Shown here piece after piece: positions 40,790 to 48,984 of a stretch of DNA of 64,000 nucleotides. Both the position numbers and the translations under genes were made by a program. The DNA is from an uncultured Pseudomonadota bacterium (GTDB lineage: Bacteria > Myxococcota_A > UBA796 > SXON01). The stretch's first letter is position 1. The number at the start of each line of letters is the position of its first letter. Below the pieces are notes generated by a model. The model did no database searches, was not told the DNA's origin, and saw nothing but the letters and a program-made list of their open reading frames with translations. The stretch covers positions 62,001-126,000 of the forward strand of contig CAIQVJ010000135.1 in NCBI GenBank assembly GCA_903875225.1, given 5' to 3'.

Positions 40790-41012
40790 CATCAGGGAAG
40801 CCGAGTCCGAAAAAGCGAGAACCCCCGAGTTTTCACTCGGGGGTTCAAGATGGCGGGGTGTACTGGAAACAGTTCGAACTCATTGCTTCACCCCGGAGCC
40901 CGAGGTGAGGGTTCAAATGAGTCAGTACAAGTTCGTCATCTCGAAGGCCGTCAGTGCCAGGGCGTGAAGGTCTGGGGGGATCGGGGTCGACATGAGCCGG
41001 AGGCCCACGGGC
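40790..41012 (+). repeat. Repeated element copy R2
   Basis: Best-formed copy. An 11-bp perfect hairpin (40819-40846, GAACCCCCGAG / CTCGGGGGTTC, 6-nt loop) is followed by AAGATGGCGGGGTGTACTGG, AAACAGTTCGAAC, then GAGGTGAGGGTTCAA and the small ORF. It ends only a few bases from the 3' end of the Fic gene. Read on the minus strand the hairpin is followed by TCGCTTTTT, so it could terminate Fic transcription. Confidence 0.85.
40917..40967 (+). CDS. Conserved small ORF in R2 (MSQYKFVISKAVSARA)
   Basis: A 16-codon frame with a strong Shine-Dalgarno (GAGGTGAGGG) 5 nt before ATG. The same frame and length (51 nt) recur in R3 (42515-42565, ATG changed to CTG) and R4 (43534-43584), and a 17-codon version in R1 (34511-34564). 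Many differences between copies fall at third codon positions. Translation is not proven. Confidence 0.45.
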   Translation: MSQYKFVISKAVSARA

Positions 41013-41016
41013 AGGA

Positions 41017-42198
41017 TCACGTCTCGCCCAGCTCTGTGCCCACCCGCAGTTGCCGCAGGTACGCATCGTAGGCGAACGACCGATCCCGCAGGCGACCGGT
41101 TGTCTCCACAAGAATGCCGGCATCGACCAGGGTGTCGATCGCCCGCCCGGCTGTCGGGCGACTGACACCCAGCACCCTGATGGCCGTGCCAGTAGTGATG
41201 ATCGGGCTCCGAGGCAACGCCTCGAACAGGCGGACTGCGGCGACCGAGGCGTCTGGCCTGTCGAGCAGACGCGCGCGGTCGACGCCAACGAGCCGGAAAA
41301 GGTCGCGAGCCCCGGCAACGGCCTCGTCGGCGATGGTCGCCACGCCGTCCAAGAAGTAGTCAAGCCAGCCCTCCCAGTCCCCTTCCACACGAACGGCGTT
41401 CAACCTACGATAATACTCCACACGATGCCGTTTGAAGTAGAGCGAGAGGTAGAGCAGCGGACGCGTCAGCAGGTTCCAGTGTTCGAGTAGCAAGGTGATC
41501 AGTAGGCGGCCGATACGACCGTTCCCATCGAGGTAAGGGTGGATGGTCTCGAACTGGACGTGCAGCAGCCCAGCACGCACGAGCGGCGGCAGCGCGTCAT
41601 CGGTGTGGACGTACCGCTCCAGCGCTGACAGCGCCTCGGGCAGCAGGTTTGGGGGCGCTGGCACGAACACAGCGTTGCCGGGTCGTGAGCCCCCGATCCA
41701 GTTCTGGCTCCGCCGCACCTGCCCGGGGAGCCTGCCCGCACCCCGGGCACCGCGCATGAGATGCTCATGCGCGCCGTTGAGCAGACGCATGGACAGCGGG
41801 GGCCCTTGAGGGGCGCCCAGCTGACCACGCGCGAAATGGAGCGCCGCGATGTAGTTGCACACTTCCTCGACGTCGGCCGTCGGAGCGGCCGAGCTCGCGC
41901 TGGGCTCGAGGGCCTCGAAGTTGAGGAGATCGACGAGGGTCGCCTGCGTCCCCTCGATCTGCGAGGAGATGACAGCCTCCTTTCGGACGAAGGCGTAGAT
42001 GAACCAGTCCACGGACGGTACCATCGCTCCCGCGAGTTCAAGTCGGACGAGTGCCTGCTCGGCCGCCCGCAGGCGCTCCGCCAGCGACCCAGAGATATTG
42101 AGGGGCGGGCTGCCAGGCGGCAGCGGGTGAGGCACGAACGACTGAACGGACTCCCCGCCAGCGATTGTCACCTCGTAGCGGCCTGTCTCTCTGGGCAT
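41017..42198 (-). CDS. Fic family AMP-transferase with autoinhibitory helix and wHTH
   Basis: A 393-residue Fic protein that would AMPylate target proteins. The N-terminal inhibition motif SSQIEGTQ (S/TxxxEG/N class) precedes the Fic core, HPYLDGNGRIGRLLITLLL, which keeps the catalytic His and the anion-binding GNGR. The C-terminal 80 residues look like a winged helix (TAIRVLGVSRPTAGRAIDTL). This is the common N-terminally inhibited Fic architecture, not a two-gene FicTA pair. It lies between copies R2 and R3, transcribed toward R2. Confidence 0.93.
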   Translation of the reverse strand: MPRETGRYEVTIAGGESVQSFVPHPLPPGSPPLNISGSLAERLRAAEQALVRLELAGAMVPSVDWFIYAFVRKEAVISSQIEGTQATLVDLLNFEALEPSASSAAPTADVEEVCNYIAALHFARGQLGAPQGPPLSMRLLNGAHEHLMRGARGAGRLPGQVRRSQNWIGGSRPGNAVFVPAPPNLLPEALSALERYVHTDDALPPLVRAGLLHVQFETIHPYLDGNGRIGRLLITLLLEHWNLLTRPLLYLSLYFKRHRVEYYRRLNAVRVEGDWEGWLDYFLDGVATIADEAVAGARDLFRLVGVDRARLLDRPDASVAAVRLFEALPRSPIITTGTAIRVLGVSRPTAGRAIDTLVDAGILVETTGRLRDRSFAYDAYLRQLRVGTELGET

Positions 42199-42371
42199 GG
42201 CGAGTCCTCGGACGGGTAAGGAACGATGGCGTTCACTTCACGGCACGAAAGTAACACTATCGTTATTAGCGCGCGAGCCACCACACCAGGTCGTTCTTGC
42301 AAGAGTCAAGGCAAGCGTACTCGAACCTCCAGACGCGCCGATGAACGCCTTGATTCCGCCGATTCGGTGAA

Positions 42372-42630
42372 CTGTTTTCCGTCCTCCCTCCCCCACCCGA
42401 ACCCCCAAACCCGAGAACCCCCCGCCATTTCTGACGGGGCGTTCAAGATGGCGGGGTGTACTGGAAACAGTTCGAACGTTCTGCTTCGCCCCGGAGCCCG
42501 AGGTGAGGGTTAAACTGAGTCAGTACAAGCTCGTCATCTCGAAGGCCATCAGTGCCGGGGCGTGAAGGTCTGGGGGATCGGACTCGTAATAACCCCTGAG
42601 GCCGCGGGGGAAACGGGCGTTCAGGGAAGC
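42372..42630 (+). repeat. Repeated element copy R3
   Basis: Copy between the Fic gene start and vapB. Hairpin 42415-42444 pairs at 11 of 13 positions with different bases from R2/R4. The block AAGATGGCGGGGTGTACTGG is identical to the other copies. The small ORF's start is CTG (42515) instead of ATG after a conserved GAGGTGAGGG. Its right part shares ...AACGGGCGTTCAGG with R4. Confidence 0.85.
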
Positions 42631-42671
42631 TCCTACGCGCGCTCCCGCCCGAGGGTGGCTATACTCTGTGC

Positions 42672-42908
42672 ATGGTACGAGCTGTTTTGACCGCTTCTGG
42701 TGATGTCCACCTCCCTGAGGAGCTGCGGGCGCAGCTGCACTTGAAACCCGGCGATCAGGTCGAGCTCAGTGTCATCGGCAAGCGCGGTCTCCTTATCGAG
42801 GCGCGCACGGTGGACGCGATGTCCCTCGCCGGTTCGCTGAAGTCAGCACGCTCCATCTCGTTGGAGGACATGGAGCACGCCATCGCCGCCGGAGCCACGG
42901 GGCAGTGA
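42672..42908 (+). CDS. vapB: AbrB/MazE-like antitoxin of a VapBC pair
   Basis: A 78-residue swapped-hairpin (AbrB-type) DNA-binding antitoxin: VRAVLTASGDVHLPEELRAQ is the N-terminal barrel, and the C-terminal helix (SARSISLEDMEHAIAAGA) would cover the toxin. The start is ATG just after a probable promoter region; its stop overlaps the toxin's GTG (GTGA). It likely autoregulates the operon together with VapC. Confidence 0.88.
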   Translation: MVRAVLTASGDVHLPEELRAQLHLKPGDQVELSVIGKRGLLIEARTVDAMSLAGSLKSARSISLEDMEHAIAAGATGQ

Positions 42909-43306
42909 TCGCTCTTGACACGAACGTGCTTGTGCGCTTCCTGGTGGACAGTGCGGACGAGCCCACGCAGTCGGCGCGAGCCCGCGCTCTGGTCAGTGCC
43001 GCCCTCATCCGCGGTGAGCCGGTGATGATCCCGCTCGTCACCCTCGTCGAGACTGTCTGGGTGCTCCGTCGCTCCGGTGGGTTTGGCCGGGACGAGGTCG
43101 CCCGCACGATCCGCGCCCTCCTCCACGCGCGCGGGGTCGAACTGGGCGACCGGGATGTCGTTCAGCGGGCGATCGAGGTGTTCGAGACGCGCAAGGGCGA
43201 CTTCGCGGACCACGTCATCGCCGCCCAGGCGCATTTGGTCGGCGCCTCGACGCTCTACACTTTCGACCGGGCGCTCCACGGACAGGACGGATTCGCAGAG
43301 CCGTAG
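42905..43306 (+). CDS. vapC: PIN-domain toxin VapC
   Basis: A 133-residue PIN ribonuclease starting IALDTNVLVRFLVDSADEP with the first catalytic Asp, then a conserved Glu in LVTLVETVWVLRR, and the C-terminal acids in KGDFADHVIAAQA and TFDRAL. These are the four acidic positions of the PIN active site. GTG start within the vapB stop gives translational coupling. Complete in length, so probably functional. Confidence 0.92.
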   Translation: MIALDTNVLVRFLVDSADEPTQSARARALVSAALIRGEPVMIPLVTLVETVWVLRRSGGFGRDEVARTIRALLHARGVELGDRDVVQRAIEVFETRKGDFADHVIAAQAHLVGASTLYTFDRALHGQDGFAEP

Positions 43307-43384
43307 GGTGGTCATTGTATGCCCTCGCTTGAACTCACCGGACGCTGCGTTCAACCTGCTGATCTTGCGGCTTTGCCAGCAACG

Positions 43385-43650
43385 TTCCGTCCGCCCTCCC
43401 TGCCGCCCTCGCCCATTCGAACCCAAAAACCGAGAACCCTCCAGTGTTTCCACTGGAGGGTTCAAGATGGCGGGGTGTACTGGATCAGGCTCGAACTTTC
43501 TGCTTCACCCCAGATGGGGGTGTCCGCGTAAAGATGAGTCAGTACAACCTCGACATCTCGAAGGCCGTCAGTGCGGGAGCGTGAAGGTCTGGGGAGATCG
43601 GTCTTGTCATAACCCGCGGGGTGCGGTGGGCAACGGGCGTTCAGGTGCCC
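43385..43650 (+). repeat. Repeated element copy R4
   Basis: Begins about 80 bp after vapC. It has a 13-bp perfect hairpin at 43434-43463 (GAACCCTCCAGTG / CACTGGAGGGTTC, loop TTTC) whose bases differ from R2 by paired changes, then the identical AAGATGGCGGGGTGTACTGG block. The Shine-Dalgarno is lost (GCGTAAAG) but the 51-nt small ORF at 43534-43584 (MSQYNLDISKAVSAGA) is kept. Confidence 0.85.
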
Positions 43651-43756
43651 GCGGCCTCGGGAGCGTCGGGCCGCTGGAGCATCCGGTCGGCGCCGGTGCA
43701 GCCGCGCGGGCCCGCTGGAGCCGGCCGCGCCGATCGGGCTGGAGGCCGGGCTGTCG

Positions 43757-43944
43757 TGCGATACGATCTGTGCGGCGCAGGCCACGGGGTGAGGGCCAAC
43801 CGTTTGCTCGAGCAATACGATCTGCAAACATCTGGCGCGACCGCCGCAGCGCTTCGACGCGGAAAAGGATACGATCTGCGTTCGTCTCCGGTGCCGTCTC
43901 ACCAGCATCATCGCGCAGCGGGGTCCACAGCGATACGATGTGCG
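43757..43944 (+). promoter_or_regulatory. Four ATACGATSTG boxes before the AbiEi-like gene
   Basis: The box (G/A)ATACGATCTG(C/T)G recurs at about 43759, 43815, 43869 and 43931; the last reads GCGATACGATGTGCGA directly against the ATG at 43946. Spacing is about 50-64 bp. TACGAT also resembles a -10 hexamer, and the last copy is at the distance expected for a leaderless mRNA. Candidate operator/promoter array for autoregulation. Confidence 0.6.
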
Positions 43945-43945
43945 A

Positions 43946-44320
43946 ATGGCTCAACGCGGTGCTCTGGCGAATTTCGTGGACGAGTTGCAGATCGCCGGTC
44001 GGCTCACGTTCACGAGGGACGAGGCAATGGCGGCGCTCGGGGTGAGCGGCGACGCGATCAAGCTCGCGGCGCTTCGGCTGTCCAAGCGCGGGCGGCTGGT
44101 CACCCCTCGCCGGGGCTTCTACGTGATCGTACCGCTGGAGTGCCGCGAGGCCGGCGCGCCGCCGATGGAGCGGTGGCTGCCGGAGTTGCTGAGGTTCCAC
44201 GGGGTGCGGGCGACCGAGACGGTGGAGGAGGACGGCGGGGTGGTCGTGAGCGTGGACAGGGCGCTGAGGGCGACGAGGTGCGGGCCGTGGACGGTGCGGT
44301 TTCGGGTGCGGCGGGGCTGA
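43946..44320 (+). CDS. AbiEi-like antitoxin, apparently internally deleted
   Basis: A 124-residue protein whose first 85 residues match the N-terminal winged helix of type IV AbiEi antitoxins/repressors: FTRDEAMAALGVSGDAIKLA, RLSKRGRLVTPRRGFYVIVP, then REAGAPP. Intact proteins continue for about 100 more residues. Here the text jumps after LPELLRFHG to a piece that looks like a later beta region (VVSVDRALRATRCGPWTVRF) and stops. No AbiEii toxin follows. Probably a remnant or a solo repressor. Confidence 0.65.
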   Translation: MAQRGALANFVDELQIAGRLTFTRDEAMAALGVSGDAIKLAALRLSKRGRLVTPRRGFYVIVPLECREAGAPPMERWLPELLRFHGVRATETVEEDGGVVVSVDRALRATRCGPWTVRFRVRRG

Positions 44321-44611
44321 GTCACGTCAAGGCGGCCGGGCCCGACCGTGGCACCGTGGCCCACGCTCGTCCTGGCACGTCATGGACGAATCGGCGCCGC
44401 TTTCAGGCCAGGTGCCCTGTGCGCTTCATGGCTTCGGCGAGGCTGGTGCGCAGGTTCTCGACGGCGGCGGTCGAGCCGCCTGCCGGCCAAATGTTCGCCC
44501 GCTCACGCCCGGGGCGTATCCCCTCCCCGGCAGCCCGCGGGTGCACCGATCTCGCTCGGGCCCGACGCCCCGCCGCCCGCCGCGTCCTCCACCGGCGTCG
44601 AGCGGGCGTTT
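44321..44611 (+). other. 291-bp stretch, possible decayed sequence
   Basis: No convincing gene. On the minus strand a frame ending at 44403 reads IWPAGGSTAAVENLRTSLAE then AMKRTGHLA, which has protein-like composition and may be the 3' end of a lost gene, but no upstream coding part is visible. Confidence 0.35.
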
Positions 44612-45256
44612 CTACATACCGATCAGGACCGCCGCACCCGCGCCAACCGACCACGGCAATGCATCGGTGCCGACCGCGCATCGCACGGTGGCCCCGATGC
44701 CAACGAAGGACAGGAGCCGCCGCTCGGTCATCACGGTGACGTCGAGTTGGCCGGTCCCATTGGTGCTCCAACCGCCCAGGAAGTAGGAACGTCTCCATCC
44801 GATCGCGAGCGTGTGTCGCGACTCCACCCCATCCTCGTCTTCCTGGCCAAGGCGGAAGTAGCCGCCCCAGGTTTGCGAGATATCCTCCGCATAGACGTAG
44901 GATCGCGGCGCATCGACGCGGAAGAGCACTCCCGCACTCAGCCCTGCGTCGATCCTCCCTCCCTCCGGGAAAGGCGACTTCGACCCGGGCGTCCGCTTGG
45001 CCCCCTCCGGCTCCGACTCCAACAACACTGCTGGCCCAGCCATGAGGGCGAGACCGCCCCCGATGCGCGGGCCGGTGCACTCGCCGGCGTCGTAGTCGAT
45101 CTGTGCCGGGGCATCGACATCACAGGTCTTGTGCCCGAACGCCCAGACCACATCCACCGTCGACATCGCCGTCACCGTGCCCCAAGGGATCACATGGTGA
45201 ACCCGGGGAGGAGTGTCCGCGGCCAGGGCCCCGGCGAGGATGAAGACTGCGATCAC
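44612..45256 (-). CDS. Exported beta-barrel-like protein of unknown function
   Basis: A 214-residue protein with a signal peptide (MIAVFILAGALAADTPP) and alternating beta strands ending in aromatic/Gly-rich segments (IGWRRSYFLGGWSTNGTGQL, VGAGAAVLIGM). The strand pattern and hydrophobic C-terminal residue fit a small outer-membrane barrel. No family recognised; it stands alone with a gap on each side. Confidence 0.6.
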   Translation of the reverse strand: MIAVFILAGALAADTPPRVHHVIPWGTVTAMSTVDVVWAFGHKTCDVDAPAQIDYDAGECTGPRIGGGLALMAGPAVLLESEPEGAKRTPGSKSPFPEGGRIDAGLSAGVLFRVDAPRSYVYAEDISQTWGGYFRLGQEDEDGVESRHTLAIGWRRSYFLGGWSTNGTGQLDVTVMTERRLLSFVGIGATVRCAVGTDALPWSVGAGAAVLIGM

Positions 45257-45360
45257 CGGGACATTCTACTCACGGAGCGGGCCGGACGCCGGACACAGCC
45301 GAGATCGGACCAGCGATCACCGCGAGGTTCACGCCCCCGCTCGCGAGTTCGGCCGCCCGA

Positions 45361-45546
45361 TCAGGGCTTGGGAGGGTTGTTGTCGCGGCCGCCGCCCGAG
45401 GGCTTGCCCGTACCGCTGGGGAAGCCCGCTTTGCCCCCACCGCCGCCCTTGCTGCCGCCTTGGCCCGCGCCACCCTGGCCGCCCCCGCCCTTGCCGCCGC
45501 CGTGACCGCCGCCGCCACCCTTGCCACCGCCGCCGTTCGTTCCCAT
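45361..45546 (-). CDS. Small Gly-rich protein
   Basis: A 61-residue protein, MGTNGGGGKGGGGGHGGGKG followed by more Gly with Lys/Gln and a C-terminal GKPSGGGRDNNPPKP. The ATG at 45544-45546 has AGGAG 6 nt upstream, which favours it over the longer frame to 45672. Function unknown; could be a surface or nucleic-acid-binding low-complexity peptide. Confidence 0.55.
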   Translation of the reverse strand: MGTNGGGGKGGGGGHGGGKGGGGQGGAGQGGSKGGGGGKAGFPSGTGKPSGGGRDNNPPKP

Positions 45547-45669
45547 CGTGAGCTCCTGTTGAAGATCATCGCGAAGCGCCCACCCGGCCGAGAATTCGGA
45601 CGAGCGCGCGTCGCGCCCGACGGATGTAAGCACCTCCAGACCGTTCATCGGGCCCGCAACCGCAGCTAC

Positions 45670-45865
45670 CAACCGGCGCGAAGGGCCCCGGCGGGCAGGA
45701 TCAGGTCGGGGACGATCGCGTCGCTCGTCCCACCGCCGTGGTCCTCGTCCTCGACGATATCGGCGTCCTCGTCGCCGTCCATGTCGTCGTCGTCATCCTC
45801 GTCACCGTGGTCGCCCTTCACGGACCCCCGCCATCCGCGACTATGCGCAGGAGGCTGTGAGCTGC
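45670..45865 (-). pseudogene. Decayed duplicate of the 3' end of the gene at 49756-50283
   Basis: Minus-strand text matches bases about 49785-49952 almost base for base in places: the LLRMVADGG region (CTCCTGCGCATRGTCGC...), the Asp-run, and DEDHGGGTS(D/E)AIVPDLILPAGA at the end. The reading frame is broken in the upstream half. It lies about 4 kb from the intact gene with the UvrD-like helicase between them. Confidence 0.75.
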
Positions 45866-45972
45866 CGAGGCTGGCGTCCTCGCGGACCGGATCGACGGAT
45901 TCTCCAGTGATCTGCGCCGATCCCGCGGCATGCACCCGTTATGTAGCGAGTACCACCGCGAGTCGAGACCAC

Positions 45973-48732
45973 ATGGCATCTTCGCCGGACACCTCACTGA
46001 AGGGAATCGCCGAGGACGCCCTCCGCACCATGGACGGGGTGTCGGCCGCGGTTGCCGAGCGAGTACGGGGACGCATCAGCGGTCGGAATCCCGATGTCTT
46101 CGCGGAAGATGCTGACAACCGCATGGGAGATCCGACGTTCGACCCCGGCCGGTCGCTCGGGCGTTTGTCCGAGATCAGCGAACTCCGACGGCAAGAACTG
46201 GTCGTCCTCGGCAACGACCCCGTAAGTGCACGACTGATGGTCGCCGACGAGAACGGGGCTGAGTTCGTCTTGTATGTGAGTCGGGTAACGCCGGAGACCC
46301 CCTCTGGATCCACCGCGCGGTTCGCAAGCTACCGCGGCCCGATGGGGCGTCTCGCGGCCCTGCCGGTAGGCTCGTTCGCTGAGATCCTGACGCCTCAGGG
46401 AGCCCGCACCTTCGAAGTGATTGAACGGGCCTTGGTCCGCCCGAAGCGAACGCCGACCTGGGACGCCTTCGATTCCGATGTCGAAACCCAGGCTCTGGGG
46501 CGTGTTTCCGTCCCGTCACTTCAAGCGCTTCTGAACCCCACAGAAGACGCGCTCCCCGAGGACATCTTGGCTGCGATGCTGGCCTCTGAAGAGCCACGGG
46601 AGGCGTTTTCGCGCCTGCGGAAGCGGCCGATCGTCGATCGCATGGGGCTCCGCGACCAGCCCATCCTCGATGCAGCCCAGGACGCGATTTTTCGCCTTCC
46701 TCTAAACGCCCGCGTGTTGCTGACAGGGCCGCCAGGCACTGGCAAGACCACCACGCTCATCAAGCGCCTAGGGATGAAGTTGGAGCGAGGTTCCCTCACG
46801 GAACACGAGCAGGACCTGATCCCCGAGGATGTACCCGCAGACGCGCTCCCCCATGACAAGAGCTGGATCATGTTCACCCCGACGGAGCTGTTGGGCTTGT
46901 ATGTGCGCGAGGCGTTCAGCAAGGAGGGAATCCCTGCACCGTCCTCCAGGATTCAGACCTGGGAGCAGTTCAGCCGCACGTTGGCGCGTACCACCCTGCC
47001 GATCCTCCGCTCTGTCAACGGGACAGGCGTCTTTGCTCTGGCGTCGGCCAACGAGCACCTCAGCGAGGACTCCTTCCGCGCCCCCGAAAGCTGGTACGAG
47101 GACTTCGAAACATTCACGCTCGACCAATTGCGAGAGGAACTCGCCGCTGCGGCGAGGCGACTCACCGACGCGGACGATCCTGGTGCCTCCCAGTTCGCCC
47201 GCAAGGCGATCTCGATTCTCGAGGGGCGGCGGGGGGCGGTCGAGTCCGCTCCACCGCTGTCGGCGCGTGACATGGACTCGCTTCTGGGGTTGGGCAGCGG
47301 TCTCGATGCCCTGGCGAAGGAGCGGAGGGCGTCGATCGACTCAATCGTGAAGGACACGATCAACGGGCACCTCCGCCGAAACTCCGCGTTTCTTGACGAA
47401 CTGGGTGCGTTTCTCACGTCTTCGCAGGAACCGCCGGAGGGCGACGGCGAAGAAGACGGGGACGACGATGAAGACGAGGACGAGGGAGCCGGATCTGCGG
47501 AGAAGCCCGCCCCCTCGCGTATCCATGACCTTGTGTCGACTTTCGGGAAGGCGCTCCGAAGTTGGGCGCGGGCTCACGTCAGCGGTCGGACGGTCCGCGC
47601 CTCCTCACGAGGCGGCCGAATCGCCGTCTGGCTCGGTGATGCTGCCCCCTCGGACGCGGCACTCAACGAGCTCGGCTCCCTCCTCGCCACGGTTCGCGAC
47701 CTACGCCGGCTGGCCCGCCCCACTCGCGGTTACCTCGATCAACTGGCTCGTAGCTACATGCGGTTCAGGCGGATTCGGTTCGGCGAGGGGCGTTGGTACA
47801 CGCTCGCCGCGAGCGAACTGATGCGTAAGAAGGCGCTGTCGGCTCTGGAGATGGACATCATCATCCTGCTCATGCTCCGCCGCTCGCGGTCTCTCCAGAC
47901 AACGTTGTCCCGGCGCATCCTGGACGAAGACCCGCGCTTGGAATTGTTAAGGGCCGTTCGCAGGGTGCAGCGAAATCAGGTTATCGTGGATGAAGCTACA
48001 GACTTTTCCGCGGTGCAGCTCGCGTGTATGCTTGAGCTGACCTCCCCGCAGTTGCGCTCGCTCTTCGCCTGCGGTGATCTTCACCAGCGAGTCACGCCCT
48101 GGGGCATCCGAAACGAGGGACAACTCCGCTGGGTTGCGCCAGACTTCGACGTACGGCCGGTCAATGTGGGCTACCGCCAGTCCACCGAGCTGACCCGCCT
48201 CGCGGAGGGAGTGGCCCACATCATGGACTCGGATGCTGTCCCTGGGCAACCGCCGGCCCACATTGACTCCCGAGGTGTGCAACCGGCCCTATCCGAAGGC
48301 CTCTTGGGCACGGACTTGTATGGTTGGGTCGCCGCAAGGATCCGGGAGATTGAGCTCCAGTTGCAGCGCTTGCCGTCGGTGGCCGTATTCGTCTCGGGCG
48401 AGGACAGTGTGGTGTTGACTGCCCGACAATTATCCAACGCCCTTGCCGACTACAATCTTCGGGCGGTTGACTGTCCAGACGGCCGGGTGATCGGCGTCGA
48501 GAATGATGTACGCGTGTTCGACGTGCGGCACATCAAGGGGCTTGAGTTCGAGGCCGTGTTCTTCATCGACGTGGACCGACTGGCGCTGACAGAACCCGAC
48601 CTCTTCATGAAGTACATCTACGTCGGTACCACCAGGGCCGCCACGTACCTGGGCCTCACTTGCGCCTCGATCTTGCCCGCGGAACTGAACCCGCTCCGCT
48701 CGCAATTCGGCACGGACTGGGCACCCAGCTGA
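45973..48732 (+). CDS. UvrD/HelD-like superfamily 1 helicase
   Basis: A 919-residue SF1 helicase-like protein. Motif I is LLTGPPGTGKTTTLIKRLG (about residues 252-270); a VIVDEATDFSAVQL segment is motif II; GDLHQRVTPWG is motif III; GYRQSTELTRLAEGV is motif IV; the C-terminal lobe has VRHIKGLEFEAVFF and YVGTTRA (motifs V-VI). The long insert (residues 300-650) has a Glu/Asp stretch (GDGEEDGDDDEDEDEG). The N-terminal 150 residues are unrecognised. Stand-alone HelD/UvrD-like helicases beside mobile elements often serve in defence (inference). ATG 45973; a decayed duplicate lies upstream. Confidence 0.85.
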   Translation: MASSPDTSLKGIAEDALRTMDGVSAAVAERVRGRISGRNPDVFAEDADNRMGDPTFDPGRSLGRLSEISELRRQELVVLGNDPVSARLMVADENGAEFVLYVSRVTPETPSGSTARFASYRGPMGRLAALPVGSFAEILTPQGARTFEVIERALVRPKRTPTWDAFDSDVETQALGRVSVPSLQALLNPTEDALPEDILAAMLASEEPREAFSRLRKRPIVDRMGLRDQPILDAAQDAIFRLPLNARVLLTGPPGTGKTTTLIKRLGMKLERGSLTEHEQDLIPEDVPADALPHDKSWIMFTPTELLGLYVREAFSKEGIPAPSSRIQTWEQFSRTLARTTLPILRSVNGTGVFALASANEHLSEDSFRAPESWYEDFETFTLDQLREELAAAARRLTDADDPGASQFARKAISILEGRRGAVESAPPLSARDMDSLLGLGSGLDALAKERRASIDSIVKDTINGHLRRNSAFLDELGAFLTSSQEPPEGDGEEDGDDDEDEDEGAGSAEKPAPSRIHDLVSTFGKALRSWARAHVSGRTVRASSRGGRIAVWLGDAAPSDAALNELGSLLATVRDLRRLARPTRGYLDQLARSYMRFRRIRFGEGRWYTLAASELMRKKALSALEMDIIILLMLRRSRSLQTTLSRRILDEDPRLELLRAVRRVQRNQVIVDEATDFSAVQLACMLELTSPQLRSLFACGDLHQRVTPWGIRNEGQLRWVAPDFDVRPVNVGYRQSTELTRLAEGVAHIMDSDAVPGQPPAHIDSRGVQPALSEGLLGTDLYGWVAARIREIELQLQRLPSVAVFVSGEDSVVLTARQLSNALADYNLRAVDCPDGRVIGVENDVRVFDVRHIKGLEFEAVFFIDVDRLALTEPDLFMKYIYVGTTRAATYLGLTCASILPAELNPLRSQFGTDWAPS

Positions 48733-48741
48733 CCTCCCCTA

Positions 48742-48760
48742 CCCCTGATCAGATCAGGGG
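48742..48760. terminator. Candidate hairpin between convergent genes
   Basis: CCCCTGAT CAG ATCAGGGG, an 8-bp perfect stem with 3-nt loop, sits between the helicase stop and the convergent small gene. No T tract on either side, so Rho-independent action is uncertain. Confidence 0.45.
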
Positions 48761-48981
48761 CGGACTCCCAGCTTACCGAATAGGAAGTCGCTCTTTTCGC
48801 GCGCCGTCGCCAATCGCACGTCGGCGTCGCCAGGTACAAAGGCGAGGATCCCGTGTGAGTTCCTCACGCGAACGCTCCTATAGTCTTGGGGCTCGGCCAC
48901 AAGTCGCATCCACGCGCCCATGAGCCCATGGGTCGGAGTGAAAACGACAATCTGGTCCACGGCGGCGCTTGATACATCCAC
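48754..48981 (-). CDS. Small hypothetical protein
   Basis: A 75-residue protein with ordinary amino-acid composition (IVVFTPTHGLMGAWMRLVAE, GILAFVPGDADVRLATAREK). No signal peptide or motif recognised. It is preceded by a 72-residue gene on the same strand 3 bp away, so the two are likely one operon. It ends inside the hairpin facing the helicase. Confidence 0.55.
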   Translation of the reverse strand: MDVSSAAVDQIVVFTPTHGLMGAWMRLVAEPQDYRSVRVRNSHGILAFVPGDADVRLATAREKSDFLFGKLGVRP

Positions 48982-48984
48982 TTG

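Noticed and set aside
40845-41016. Minus-strand frames ending FQYTPPS in each repeat copy as a conserved protein C-terminus
   Set aside because: The shared ending is the reverse of the conserved block; no upstream coding continuity, and third-position changes favour the plus-strand small ORF.
34396-43650. Integron cassette array with the repeats as attC sites
   Set aside because: Tempting because TA modules sit between copies, but I see no conserved attC core (G/TTRRRY and its complement) at the element ends, no integrase, and gene orientation is mixed.
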